A DNA stretch of 64,000 nucleotides from Endozoicomonas euniceicola. Its GTDB lineage: Bacteria; Pseudomonadota; Gammaproteobacteria; Pseudomonadales; Endozoicomonadaceae. The notes under the pieces are model-generated. The model made no database searches, was not told the DNA's origin, and was given only the letters and a program-made list of their open reading frames with translations. Position numbers and translations under genes: made by a program. The stretch covers positions 4,465,001 through 4,529,000 of the forward strand of contig NZ_CP103300.1 of assembly GCF_025562755.1 (NCBI RefSeq). Direction: 5' to 3'. Positions 36,971-45,830 of the stretch are shown here, piece after piece. How positions within the stretch are numbered: position 1 is the first letter of the stretch; every line of letters starts with the position of its first letter.

Positions 36971-39776
36971 TCTCTTGTTTATGTTGTTGACTCCGGGGTT
37001 ATCCTGGTCAAACACAGTAAAGCCGGGTAGTAGTATCGTTCTTTTTAATGATGAAAATATTCCCATATTACCGATGACTTCGGTTAATAAGCACGGAATA
37101 TTAATGCTGGGTGAAAGGAGTATTGATCTTACCGGAATTGAGTTAACCTCTGTTTCTGACACACTTAAAAGAACCATCGGGGAAGTCTATTCAATCAATT
37201 CTGCTGTTCTTTACAACGATAATGAACTGGCCAGAGTCACTATTCTTGGTGATATTCAGCAACCTGGAAGTTACCTGCAGCCAAAACTATCACCTGTGTG
37301 GCAATTGAATTATTTCAATACCTTGTATGACCGAAAATTGTTCAAAGCGGATATCACCGTGATCCGGGGTAATAGTGAAAGACGACTTACTGAGAAATCA
37401 CTGAAAGATGTAGAGGTCATGGATGGTGATATTTATTTACTATCACTCAGGAAAATACCGAAAGCGCAGAAAACTGCTGAGAGTAAATTGTCAGAGAGTG
37501 AGAGCAGTACTGAAGCCCATACAAAAAAAGGTACTGAACCACTGTCTTCGGAAAAAAATAGAGGGATGACAGAAGATTTCACTCAAAAACCAATGGATAT
37601 GGCTAATCAGCTTCGCCAGCTGATAGCTTCCCAAAATAAAGCATCGGAAAAAAACAGTCAGAAGCCGGTTTCAGAAAAAAAAGATCGGGCAATCTCAGGC
37701 ATTGACCAATCCAGAAGTCATATCATTCAGCCCGGAGACATCGTTACCGTTAATCTTCCGGGAGAAGAAGGCTTTAATAGTGATTTTCTTATTGGCAGGG
37801 ACGGGACACTTTCATTGCCTGAGGTTGGTCAGATATCCCTGGGTGGTATGCCACTTGATGAAGCTGAAAAACATATCTATCAGGCGCTTTCCAGTGTTTA
37901 CCTTGGTCTGGATAAACTATCGGTTCTGGTTAAAGAGCGCCGCTTATTAGTGACTGTTCTGGGTTTTGTGCAAACCCCCGGTCAGGTTGAAATGCCCGAT
38001 ACTGGTAATATCCAGACAGCTATTACCCTGGCAGGGGGGCTGAAGGACGGTGCCCAGCTCAACAAAATGCAGCTCCAGCGTGGTGACAAAATAATAGAAT
38101 TTAACTTTAAAAAATATCTGGATACCGGTGACCCGGTGAAGATTCCGACACTACAGTCTCTGGATACGATTTTTGTGCCTTCTTCCCCTGACTTAAGTAG
38201 TGTTTATGGTCAGACGGCCAAGGAGGGCGGCACTGGCATCGACCCGACAGAAGACCGAACCGCTATAAGAGTGTTTGGTGAAGTGTATCGATCCGGTAGT
38301 TTCGCTTTCGTGGAAGGAATGACGATTATAGATGCTCTGCTGCGGGCAGGGGGGGTCACTCGTTATGCGAGTGTTGAGCAAATTCGAATGATTGATGAGA
38401 ATGAGCCGATTCTGTTTAATTTGAAAAGTTACCTTGATGTCGGTGATTTCGGGCAACTGCCTGTTTTGAAGGAAGGGGCAACCGTGTTTGTCCCGAAGCA
38501 GGTTGATGCGGTTAATGGCGGTGGCCGAACCGTGTATGTTATGGGGCAGGTTCAGAAACCGGGGGCTTTCGAAACCGGTGAAAAAGTCAGTTTTCTCGAT
38601 GTTCTTGCTAACGCAGGTGGTCCAAACCGGTATGCTGATAATAGTATGGTCCGTATTCTCAGGGCTGACGGCAATGTTGTTCGTTTCAACTTGCAGGAGT
38701 ACGCAGAAGGAGGTGATACGAAGTTGCCCAGGGTGCTTCCGGGTGACGCGATATTTATACCCCAGAAAAGTACGCTCGTTGATGACTCCTGGCTAAAAAT
38801 TCCAACCAATACATCGGTAAGAATGATCGGCGCGGTACAGAAACCAGGGCGCTATTTGTGGTCTGAAGGCATTAACTTCATGGATATGTTGTCCCATGCC
38901 GGAGGACCCACTGAAAAAGCGGATATAGCCCATGTAAGGATTGTCAGTACCGGAGATAATGGTAAAGCCATCAGCCGGGAATTCAATCTACAGCATTTTA
39001 TAGAGCGTGGCGGTAACTGGAATTCTTTGCCAAAGCTGTCTGGCGGTGTCACTGTCATTTTCCCGGAGCTGCCTGAAGACCCGTCGGATAACAAGTCGCA
39101 ATGGATTCGCTTGTCCAGTGAACAGGCTATTTACATCATGGGAGCCGTTGTCACCCCCGGACGCTATGCCTTCAGTGATGAGATGGGGGTTCTTGATATT
39201 CTGTCTGCTGCCCAGGGGCCAACAGAAGAATCTGACCTGACCAATATCCGGATTATCCACCGAAACGGTCTTGCGCCCAGGGTCAGTCGTCTGAACCTGG
39301 TTGAATATTTCGAAACCGGTGATGAAACGCTGTTACCCCATGTTGTCAATGGCGACAGTATCTTTATACCTTCCCGAAACCGAAGCTGGGTTCAGAAAAA
39401 AAGCTACGAAACGATTCGTGTTCTTGGTTCTGTTAAAGAAACAGGGCGATATGATTTCAGTTCAGACATGACCATCCTTGATATATTGGCTCAGGCCGGA
39501 GGCCCCACTAATACTGCACTGGTTGAAAAAATTATTATCGTAAACTCTGTTGCTGATAAAAATCAGGCTTATACCTTTAACCTTGTCGAGTTTATGAAAG
39601 ATCCGGACCTGGAAAAATTGCCGGTTTTGCGGGCGGGCGATACGATTTTTATTCCGGACGTAAAAAACACCAAGTGGGCCTATTTTATGGATATCGTAAG
39701 AGATACTTTAACTATGGTGTCTGTAGTTAGCATGACTAAAGCTATTTTTGATACATCAAGCAGCATTACGAAATGA
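36948..39776 (+). CDS. Giant SLBB-repeat polysaccharide export protein
   Basis: A 942-residue secreted protein of the Wza/Poly_export class with a signal peptide (SLISLLFMLLTPGLSWS). A Poly_export domain begins near residue 257 (HIIQPGDIVTVNLPGEEG). About seven SLBB-type units with a G-x-V-x-x-x-G opening occur near residues 95, 334, 440, 528, 623, 726 and 822; most also end in an IFVP-like strand (for example GDAIFIP, GDSIFIP, GDTIFIP). The C-terminus has a hydrophobic stretch (DTLTMVSVVSMTKAIF). Typical Wza has two SLBB units and about 380 residues, so this is a long multi-SLBB form, which could build a tall periplasmic channel. AGGAGGAG precedes the ATG. Confidence 0.87.
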   Translation: MKFISLISLLFMLLTPGLSWSNTVKPGSSIVLFNDENIPILPMTSVNKHGILMLGERSIDLTGIELTSVSDTLKRTIGEVYSINSAVLYNDNELARVTILGDIQQPGSYLQPKLSPVWQLNYFNTLYDRKLFKADITVIRGNSERRLTEKSLKDVEVMDGDIYLLSLRKIPKAQKTAESKLSESESSTEAHTKKGTEPLSSEKNRGMTEDFTQKPMDMANQLRQLIASQNKASEKNSQKPVSEKKDRAISGIDQSRSHIIQPGDIVTVNLPGEEGFNSDFLIGRDGTLSLPEVGQISLGGMPLDEAEKHIYQALSSVYLGLDKLSVLVKERRLLVTVLGFVQTPGQVEMPDTGNIQTAITLAGGLKDGAQLNKMQLQRGDKIIEFNFKKYLDTGDPVKIPTLQSLDTIFVPSSPDLSSVYGQTAKEGGTGIDPTEDRTAIRVFGEVYRSGSFAFVEGMTIIDALLRAGGVTRYASVEQIRMIDENEPILFNLKSYLDVGDFGQLPVLKEGATVFVPKQVDAVNGGGRTVYVMGQVQKPGAFETGEKVSFLDVLANAGGPNRYADNSMVRILRADGNVVRFNLQEYAEGGDTKLPRVLPGDAIFIPQKSTLVDDSWLKIPTNTSVRMIGAVQKPGRYLWSEGINFMDMLSHAGGPTEKADIAHVRIVSTGDNGKAISREFNLQHFIERGGNWNSLPKLSGGVTVIFPELPEDPSDNKSQWIRLSSEQAIYIMGAVVTPGRYAFSDEMGVLDILSAAQGPTEESDLTNIRIIHRNGLAPRVSRLNLVEYFETGDETLLPHVVNGDSIFIPSRNRSWVQKKSYETIRVLGSVKETGRYDFSSDMTILDILAQAGGPTNTALVEKIIIVNSVADKNQAYTFNLVEFMKDPDLEKLPVLRAGDTIFIPDVKNTKWAYFMDIVRDTLTMVSVVSMTKAIFDTSSSITK

Positions 39777-40480
39777 TAAAACTGCCGATCAACTACATCG
39801 AAGTAGAGATGGTTTACAGTAATTCCATTGGACGTGGTCTGCGCTCGTTAGCTGTTACTTCGACAAATCCCGGAGAAGGTTGCAGTACAATGGCTTATGC
39901 CTTGAGTAAACGGGCAGAAGCCGACGGCAAACATGCGCTATTGGTGGAAGTAAACCTTCTCCACCCGGAACTGGGTGATTTGTCGGGTCATCTTCATACC
40001 GACTGGATGCCTGATCCAAACTCTGCTGATGCCTGTATTATGCACGATGATGAAGCGGAAATTGATATTCTCCCGGCTCCCTGTGATACCGATGCCCTGA
40101 TGTTTCGTAACTTCAGCAGTATGAATAAACTGATGGAGCACTGGCTGGAACATTATGACGTGGTGGTGTTTGATACCTCGCCGGTCAGGGCAATAAACCG
40201 CAATAATATTCCGGCAGAATCTATTTGCGCCATGGTGGATGGGGTTGTGATGATGGTTATGGCTGGTGTTACCCGGCAGACCGATTTACAGAAATCCGTA
40301 GAAAAATTACGGCTTAATGAAGCGACTCTGGTTGGGTTTGTCTTCAATGATTTGTTCAATCCCAGGCTGGCTGACGAGCTGGTTCGGGAAACAAGGCGTC
40401 TTGATAAATGGCTTCCCAAGACCATGGAAAAAATCAGGAAATATGTCAGAAGGTCGTCATTTCTCAATCTCGAACTGTAG
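39773..40480 (+). CDS. BY-kinase-like (CpsD/CapB) ATPase, degenerate
   Basis: A 235-residue P-loop protein of the bacterial tyrosine-kinase/MinD-like group that partners chain-length proteins. The fold is recognisable from LRSLAVTSTNPGEGCSTMAY (residues 23-42), the A' region ALLVEVNLLHPELG and Walker B HYDVVVFDTSPV (D134). The Walker A lysine is replaced by Cys37 (GEGCST instead of GEGKST), and both A' aspartates are replaced (VEVN). No C-terminal tyrosine cluster is present. It is likely a pseudokinase acting as a structural or regulatory partner. The start overlaps the SLBB stop by 4 bases. Confidence 0.78.
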   Translation: MIKLPINYIEVEMVYSNSIGRGLRSLAVTSTNPGEGCSTMAYALSKRAEADGKHALLVEVNLLHPELGDLSGHLHTDWMPDPNSADACIMHDDEAEIDILPAPCDTDALMFRNFSSMNKLMEHWLEHYDVVVFDTSPVRAINRNNIPAESICAMVDGVVMMVMAGVTRQTDLQKSVEKLRLNEATLVGFVFNDLFNPRLADELVRETRRLDKWLPKTMEKIRKYVRRSSFLNLEL

Positions 40481-40484
40481 CCTC

Positions 40485-41255
40485 TCAGAACTCTTCCAGC
40501 AGTTGATCGATAAAGCCCTCATTTTTCAGTGTTTGTAACACTTTACTGATTTCCATTCCCTGCCTGATTTTAGTCTTGCTGAACATAAAGCTCACTGGCA
40601 CGCAGTCAAATTTTCCGCCCCTGGTAAACGTCTGTGGGTAAGTGGTACTAAGCAGATAGTCAGCAACCAGCTGGTCAATAAGGGCCGCGTCAGTTCTCCC
40701 GTGGTTCAGAAGGTTGAGAACACGCTCTTCGTTGCTGGAGTTAACCCGATAGATGGTTTTTTTTGCGAATAATTCTGTGAAGGAGTTATAGACAAAGCCT
40801 TTTACCACTCCCAGACGCTTACCAGCCAGATCCGCAGGTTGGCTGACAGGGAAAACATGACCTTTCTGGAAGATAATGACTTCACAATGTTCTGCATAAG
40901 GTGAGGTAAAATACACGCTATCTTTTACCCGGAACCGCCAAACTTGGGATGACCAGGGTTCCAGGTCAATTTTCCCCTTTGCCACTCTCTGTATCAGGCG
41001 ATGAAAAGGCGCACTTTTGTAGATAAAGTCAAAACGACTGACAGAACTGACTTTATCCAGAAGTTTTTCAATAATACCTTTGCGCTCGTCATGCCAGTAA
41101 AGGGGAGGGTAATCCTGGGGGAAAAGGCCAACCAGAAGGGTTTCCCGCTGGTTGGTATCGTGCTCTATGGCGTCACTCGTTATGGGAGCGCTCTGGCTGG
41201 AAAAGGCAGATGCACTAAAAAGAACAGCAATAATAAGGGTGGGAAGTCTGTACAT
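40485..41255 (-). CDS. Periplasmic solute-binding protein, family 3
   Basis: A 256-residue secreted protein with signal peptide (LIIAVLFSASAFSSQS). It is of the amino-acid-type binding-protein fold: EKLLDKVSSVSRFDFIYK, LAGKRLGVVKGFVYNSF and GRTDAALIDQLVADYLL. No ABC permease or ATPase gene is adjacent. It is either an orphan binding protein of a distant transporter or a sensory ligand-binding protein. It ends 4 bases after the converging kinase-like gene. Confidence 0.75.
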   Translation of the reverse strand: MYRLPTLIIAVLFSASAFSSQSAPITSDAIEHDTNQRETLLVGLFPQDYPPLYWHDERKGIIEKLLDKVSSVSRFDFIYKSAPFHRLIQRVAKGKIDLEPWSSQVWRFRVKDSVYFTSPYAEHCEVIIFQKGHVFPVSQPADLAGKRLGVVKGFVYNSFTELFAKKTIYRVNSSNEERVLNLLNHGRTDAALIDQLVADYLLSTTYPQTFTRGGKFDCVPVSFMFSKTKIRQGMEISKVLQTLKNEGFIDQLLEEF

Positions 41256-41279
41256 TATGGTCTGCTGTCTGTCTGGCTT

Positions 41280-41948
41280 TTATGTAGGGGGTGTATTTCC
41301 TATATCTATCACTGGCCCCAAATATTTAGGCCCGGTATCAAACCAGTGTACCTCCAGAAGCGCCAGCATTCTGGCCAGAACCTCTCTGGTGCGATTGGTC
41401 AGGTCGCTGTTTTCCCCCTCTCCGGCATTGAATGCAACAGCGTTGCTGCCGTTGTTCAGGGCGATATAGATCGCCCGCTTGTTATGGTATGCCTGTGAAA
41501 TAATTGTGAACTCATTCAGACCAAACACATCTCTGGCACGAATGATAGAATCCAGGGTTCTGAAGCCCGCATAGTCTCTGTAGATATTCTCAGCAGGCAC
41601 GCCAAGCTTGAGCAGATCCCGGCGAATGGTGCTGGGTTCGTTGTAATAAGGGGTAGCGTTGTCGCCACTGATCAGAATGTACTGAATTTTACCGGCTTTG
41701 AACAATTGACTGGCGGCATCGACACGAAGCCGGTAATGATCGTTCCGGCCACCGGTTCTTGAGTATTTACTGGTTCCCAGTAATAACCCGACTTTATTGT
41801 CTGGCAGTTTGTCGATATCGGAATAAAGGTAACTTTCTGTGCTTACATTGATCAGTAGATTGGCAACCACCAACAAAGTGGATGCAACAATAACGACAGT
41901 GGCAAACAAACCCATTACAACCTGAAAACGGGTAAGGCTGGCTCCCAT
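41280..41948 (-). CDS. SanA/YdcF-family membrane protein
   Basis: About 222 residues, starting at the ATG at 41948 (AAGGAG upstream); the longer frame to 41993 has no such site. One N-terminal membrane segment (VVMGLFATVVIVASTLLVVANLL) is followed by a DUF218 domain: KVGLLLGTSKY, ILISGDNATPYYNEPSTIRRD, LDSIIRARDVFG and TIISQAYHNKRAIYIA. SanA in E. coli supports the barrier to vancomycin and outer-membrane lipid balance. The exact reaction is unknown. Confidence 0.82.
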   Translation of the reverse strand: MGASLTRFQVVMGLFATVVIVASTLLVVANLLINVSTESYLYSDIDKLPDNKVGLLLGTSKYSRTGGRNDHYRLRVDAASQLFKAGKIQYILISGDNATPYYNEPSTIRRDLLKLGVPAENIYRDYAGFRTLDSIIRARDVFGLNEFTIISQAYHNKRAIYIALNNGSNAVAFNAGEGENSDLTNRTREVLARMLALLEVHWFDTGPKYLGPVIDIGNTPPT

Positions 41949-42074
41949 GCAGAGCTCTCCTTGAACAATTTGATGCTCAGCACAGTTAACCACAAACCGT
42001 CATTGCAACCAATAGAGGCTTCTCTATTGGTTGCTATTCCGGGGCGGGCTCCATCGTAGTGGAACACAAGAGGG

Positions 42075-43160
42075 TTAACGGCGGGTCAGAAAAACACCCA
42101 TTTCACGATGGTGGGTATAAGGGAACTGGTCAAACAGGGCGATTCGTTCAACCTTGTGGGTTTGATTAATGGTTTCCAGGTTCTCTTTCAGTGTCTCAGG
42201 GTTGCAGGAGATATAGACAATGTTATCAAACCGCTGAACCAGGGCCTCAGTACCTTTATCCAGACCGGCACGGGGAGGGTCAACCAGAACCGTTGAAAAG
42301 TGGTAGCTTTCCAGATCTATGTCTTTCAAACGATGGAACTCTCGTTCTGCATTCATCGCCTGAGTAAACTCCTCACTGGACAGACGTGCAATGGCAACAT
42401 TTTCAACGTCATTCATTCTGAAGTTTTCATGGGCTGAATGAACGGAGGTTTTGGAAATCTCGGTGGCCAGAACCCGGTCAAACTGTTTTGCCAGAACGCA
42501 GGTGAAATTACCGTTACCGCAGTAAAGCTCAACCAGGTCCTGTTCGGCACTTTGACAGACATCACTGGCCCAGCCCAGCATGTGTTCGTTCACGCCCGCA
42601 TTAGGCTGTGTGAAGCTGTTTTCAACCTGTTGATAGCGGAACAGTTGGTTATTGACGGTCAGTTCTTCTGTCACATGATCACTTTTCAGAACGATCTTCT
42701 GCTTGCGAGCCCGACCAATAATGCTGATATCCAGTGTTTCCTGCAGGGCTTTGGCCGCTTCCTGCCAGGCGTCGTCGAGCTGGCGGTGATAGAGCAGTGA
42801 GACCAGGGCTTCTCCGGTCTGAGTGGTCAGGAATTCGATCTGGAACAAGCGTTTACGCAGGTGATCGTTCTGTTCGATCTGCTGCATCAATGGCTGCATC
42901 AAATTATTGATACGACTGGAACCTGACGGGAAGTCCCGCACGCTGAAAGGCTGGCGGGTTTCGGGGTCGAACATACGATAAAAGCTGTGCCCCCCCTCGT
43001 GCCAGATGCGGAACTCGGCACGCATTCGGTAATGTTCAGGCTGGGACCGAAACACTTCCAGTTCCGGAATATCAAAAGCCTCAAACTCGGCATAAACCTG
43101 GCTGACCTTTTCTGCCAGTTGTTCTTCGTATCTTTCGGGCTGTACTACGGCTAATGACAT
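42075..43160 (-). CDS. trmA: tRNA (uracil-5-)-methyltransferase
   Basis: About 361 residues. Makes ribothymidine at position 54 of the tRNA T-loop. Family blocks: FRIWHEGGHSFYRMFDP near the start, the SAM-binding LVELYCGNGNFTCVLA, the VLVDPPRAGLD loop and the catalytic cysteine in NIVYISCNPETL. I start at the ATG at 43160 (MSLAVVQPERYEEQLAEK), which matches the usual N-terminus; the frame to 43196 adds residues without homologues. Confidence 0.92.
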   Translation of the reverse strand: MSLAVVQPERYEEQLAEKVSQVYAEFEAFDIPELEVFRSQPEHYRMRAEFRIWHEGGHSFYRMFDPETRQPFSVRDFPSGSSRINNLMQPLMQQIEQNDHLRKRLFQIEFLTTQTGEALVSLLYHRQLDDAWQEAAKALQETLDISIIGRARKQKIVLKSDHVTEELTVNNQLFRYQQVENSFTQPNAGVNEHMLGWASDVCQSAEQDLVELYCGNGNFTCVLAKQFDRVLATEISKTSVHSAHENFRMNDVENVAIARLSSEEFTQAMNAEREFHRLKDIDLESYHFSTVLVDPPRAGLDKGTEALVQRFDNIVYISCNPETLKENLETINQTHKVERIALFDQFPYTHHREMGVFLTRR

Positions 43161-43180
43161 GATGATGTTCAGGGGTAAAT

Positions 43181-43231
43181 AAAAACCGGCACGCATTATA
43201 CAAGGTACTGAATGCGAGGTCGCCGGTTTTT
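43181..43231 (-). promoter_or_regulatory. Hairpin plus -10-like box upstream of trmA
   Basis: AAAAACCGGC (43181-43190) and GCCGGTTTTT (43222-43231) are perfect 10-base inverted repeats 31 bases apart. Read leftward, a TATAAT box lies within the loop and a T-run follows the second arm. It may combine the trmA promoter with a terminator that stops leftward read-through. The role is inferred. Confidence 0.4.
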
Positions 43232-43240
43232 ATTATCTAC

Positions 43241-43263
43241 GTAAATCAGCCTCGCTGATTTAC
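43241..43263. repeat. Perfect 9-bp stem-loop
   Basis: GTAAATCAG, CCTCG loop, CTGATTTAC. It lies upstream of trmA at the 3' edge of the purine-permease remnant, and the remnant's last stop codon in one frame is within the right arm. Possibly the old terminator of the lost gene. Confidence 0.5.
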
Positions 43264-43476
43264 ATGGCCAGCCTGGCCAGATACAGAACACCCACAGTGT
43301 ATGAAACCATGGATACCTGGCGGGCGTTGCCACAACAATGCCGGAATTCTGCAGGCTGATAAAAGCGATGAATAAACCAATACCGCAGGAAATGGCTTTT
43401 TTCAGGCTTAATGAAATGCTGTTTACGATGGCTTCACGAAGATTGAACGATTGTTCGCGTATCCTGGTTGCGCTGC
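43262..43476 (-). pseudogene. Remnant of an AzgA-type adenine/guanine permease
   Basis: Read leftward, residues NLREAIVNSISLSLKKAISC and GIGLFIAFISLQNSGIVVAT match the NCS2/AzgA pattern (IPxSLKxAISAGIGLFIAxIGLxNAGIIV). After about 45 residues the frame is lost; a neighbouring frame continues as VSYTVGVLYLARLAM. The gene upstream of this point has been deleted. The family imports purines by proton symport; nothing functional remains here. Confidence 0.6.
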
Positions 43477-43941
43477 TTTCGAATTAAATCTCTGAATTAT
43501 GCATTTTTAATCTCCGGATAAAATATTAGTGTTTGTCGTAATATTGCGCAGTTCCAGTAGTGATCCTGTCGATCAGTTTTCAGTTTGCTAGGGGGTGGTC
43601 AGCACTAAAACCACAATATGTTGAGGTGCTCAAAAGTACTGTGCAAAAAATGTACAATTTGTTGTGAGGGTTGTCTCTCAAGGCGTCTGTGACATTTTTA
43701 TTGGGTACTTCACAGAGTTATCCACAGAAGTTGTGACTATTTTATAAGGTTGAATTTGCCTGAAAAATGCTCTGCATTTATACGTCTAAGTATTTATATT
43801 TATGAATGAAGTATTTTCAGTTTTTGGGAAATGTCTGACAGAAAAATGGTCACTTCCAACTTTTTATACGACATTAGTAGTGTTTTTTTTGAGAAGTAAA
43901 GTTTGCAGAGTGTGGTCAGCATGAATCAGGGGGGATACGCT
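43477..43941. other. Non-coding, AT-rich 465-bp stretch with an imperfect direct repeat
   Basis: No coding frame. It holds two imperfect copies of an about 24-base sequence (43582-43606 and 43900-43924, sharing AGTTTGC and GTGGTCAGCA) 318 bp apart. There is also one perfect DnaA-box-like TTATCCACA at 43718-43726. The repeat pair could be the ends of a lost element; the single DnaA box is not enough to call an origin. Confidence 0.4.
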
Positions 43942-44108
43942 TTAATTCGTGTGTCTGTTTTTCATAAGTAGGTTGAGCCCCAGCAGTCTTGGCTTCTGCG
44001 CCACATAGTTCTGCGTGTGTTTTGCTCCGTGTGCAGGGTGTCTATCTGTGATTACGATCACGGGTTTATCAACGCTTCGAACAAGAGATTTAGCAAAATC
44101 GTCGTAAA
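43942..44108 (-). pseudogene. IS630-like transposase remnant
   Basis: Leftward frame reads VYDDFAKSLVRSVDKPVIVI, then TDRHPAHGAKHTQNYVAQ. This matches the middle of the IS630 DDE domain (hydrophobic strand, catalytic Asp, then H-P-x-H-x-A-K). Upstream it is cut by the left end of the IS200/IS605 element. Downstream it ends early at a stop in 43942-43944. Only about 55 residues survive. Confidence 0.5.
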
Positions 44109-44109
44109 C

Positions 44110-44159
44110 CCTCGCCCAATGCGGGCGGGGATATAAGACGGGAAGGCACAGAGCCTTCC
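44110..44159. repeat. Left-end hairpins of the IS200/IS605 element
   Basis: First stem 44110-44117 with 44123-44130 (8 bp, one G-T pair, loop AATGC). A second stem GGAAGGC (44141-44147) with GCCTTCC (44153-44159) follows. The first is the probable TnpA recognition hairpin, mirrored at the right end; the second could also terminate tnpA transcription. Confidence 0.6.
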
Positions 44160-44163
44160 GCCA

Positions 44164-44592
44164 TCAATCTGGTGTACTCTGGCTATTAACGTAGTCCTTC
44201 AGAGTCTCGATAGTTGCACCGCCAGCACTGCAAGCAAAGTAAGACCTTGACCACATTAAGCCTGCTTTGCTCTGAGCAGTAAGGTGGGTATTCAGCATTC
44301 GCAACCGTCTTGATGATGTTGATTTGAGATTATTTACCATGACACTGATAGCCAGTTTTGGTGGGTAGGCCACCAACAGGTGTACGTGATCTTTTTCGCC
44401 ATCCATTTCAAGTAACTGGCATTCCAGTTTTTCACATGCACTCTCGAACGACTCCCGTAACTGCTTGATCATATAGCCATCAAAAAGCTTTCGCCTGTAC
44501 TTTGTCGTGAACACCAAATGAACAACCAGCTTGGTAACGCTATGTCGTTTGCGAAGATACCCTTTAAGCAAATCTTTGTTGTGTGCGCTCAC
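44164..44592 (-). CDS. tnpA: IS200/IS605 Y1 transposase TnpA
   Basis: About 142 residues. A single-strand DNA transposase of the HUH/Y1 class. Catalytic features are present: H69 and H71 in DHVHLLV, and the nucleophile Y134 in ETLKDYVNSQ. The strand LVVHLVFTTKYRRKLF is typical. I start at a GTG at 44592 with an AGAGG site 7 bases upstream; the longer frame to 44694 runs through the tnpB start region and is not needed. All catalytic residues are kept, so it may be active. Confidence 0.85.
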   Translation of the reverse strand: MSAHNKDLLKGYLRKRHSVTKLVVHLVFTTKYRRKLFDGYMIKQLRESFESACEKLECQLLEMDGEKDHVHLLVAYPPKLAISVMVNNLKSTSSRRLRMLNTHLTAQSKAGLMWSRSYFACSAGGATIETLKDYVNSQSTPD

Positions 44593-44657
44593 TTGAAAAC
44601 CTCTTTCAAATACCTGTAATATAAAGTTTATATTAATGAGCACTGAAATAACGTTCC

Positions 44658-45830
44658 ATGCTGAGAGCCACCAAGGTACGAATCTATCCAACATCAGAGC
44701 AGGCGGAATTTCTCGACCGTCAGTTTGATGTTGTGCGGTTCGTATGGAACAAGGCCCTGGCTATTAAGGTTCATTATTACAAGGTTCGTGGGCAGAGCCT
44801 TTCTCCCAAAAAACACCTGAAGCCCTTGCTGGCAAAAGCCAAGAAAAGCCGAAAGTACTCATGGCTGAAAAACGCTGACTCTATTGCACTGCAACAGGCC
44901 ACTATCAATCTGGATACGGCCTTTCAAAACTTTTTCAATCCCAAATTGCAGGCAAGATTTCCTCGCTTCAAGAAAAAGCATGGCAAGCAAAGTAGCTACC
45001 ATTGTACGTCTGTCTCTGTGGGCGATAACGGGATAAAAATCCCCAAGTGCAAGCCCATAAGGGCTAAAGTGCATCGTGAAATAGTGGGTAAGGTGAAGTC
45101 TATCACCCTGAGCAGAACGCTAACCGGCAAGTATTTTGCCTCCATATTGGCTGATGATACCCAGGAACAACCAAAACAGATTGATAATCTTGAAGCTAAT
45201 CAGGTTGTCGGTGTTGATATGGGGATTACTGATCTGGCTATCACCAGTACCGGCCATAAGACTGGCAATCCTCGCTTTCTGAAAAAAGCCCAACGTAACC
45301 TGAAAAGAAAACAACAGGCTCTATCTCGCTGCAAGAAAGGCTCAAAAGGTAGGCACAAAGCCCGTTTATTGGTGGCAAAGGCGCATGAGCGTGTAGCCTT
45401 TGCCCGTAATGATTTTCAGCATAAGCTATCAAAACAACTCATCGACGAAAACCAAGCGGTGATTGTGGAGACACTGAAAGTTAAAAACATGCTCAAGAAC
45501 AAGCGTCTTGCTCGTTCTATTGCTGATGCTGGCTGGCACTCACTGATAACCAAACTCGAATACAAGGCAAAGCAGGAAGGTAAACATCTGGTGAAGATAG
45601 GCCAGTGGTTTGCATCCTCTAAAACTTGCTCAGTCTGCGATTTGAAACAGGAAAAAATGCCATTGAGAATCCGATCATGGGAGTGTAGCTGTGGTGCTAT
45701 CCATGACCGGGATATTAATGCAGCTCGCAATATCAAGAAGCAAGGCATATTGAAATTAAAGGCGGAAGGACTGTCCGTTTCTGCTGATGGAGGCTTGCGT
45801 AAATCCGGCAGACTGTCGGTTGCTGCCTAA
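44658..45830 (+). CDS. tnpB: TnpB RNA-guided nuclease (IS200/IS605 OrfB)
   Basis: A 390-residue protein of the family ancestral to Cas12. The RuvC residues are intact: D187 (VVGVDMGITDLAI), E271 (VIVETLKVKNM) and D352 (HDRDINAARNI). A zinc-finger insert holds C324, C327, C343 and C345; the second pair is spaced C-S-C rather than the usual C-x-x-C. The N-terminus has the OrfB HTH-like RIYPTSEQAEFLDRQFDVVRFVWN. Known members cut the empty donor site, guided by an RNA from the element's right end. The gene is full length and 66 bases from tnpA. Confidence 0.88.
   Translation: MLRATKVRIYPTSEQAEFLDRQFDVVRFVWNKALAIKVHYYKVRGQSLSPKKHLKPLLAKAKKSRKYSWLKNADSIALQQATINLDTAFQNFFNPKLQARFPRFKKKHGKQSSYHCTSVSVGDNGIKIPKCKPIRAKVHREIVGKVKSITLSRTLTGKYFASILADDTQEQPKQIDNLEANQVVGVDMGITDLAITSTGHKTGNPRFLKKAQRNLKRKQQALSRCKKGSKGRHKARLLVAKAHERVAFARNDFQHKLSKQLIDENQAVIVETLKVKNMLKNKRLARSIADAGWHSLITKLEYKAKQEGKHLVKIGQWFASSKTCSVCDLKQEKMPLRIRSWECSCGAIHDRDINAARNIKKQGILKLKAEGLSVSADGGLRKSGRLSVAA

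Noticed and set aside
43718..43726. Perfect DnaA-box sequence as a possible replication origin
   Set aside because: Only one box, no cluster, no dnaA/dnaN or gidA neighbours; expected by chance at this frequency.
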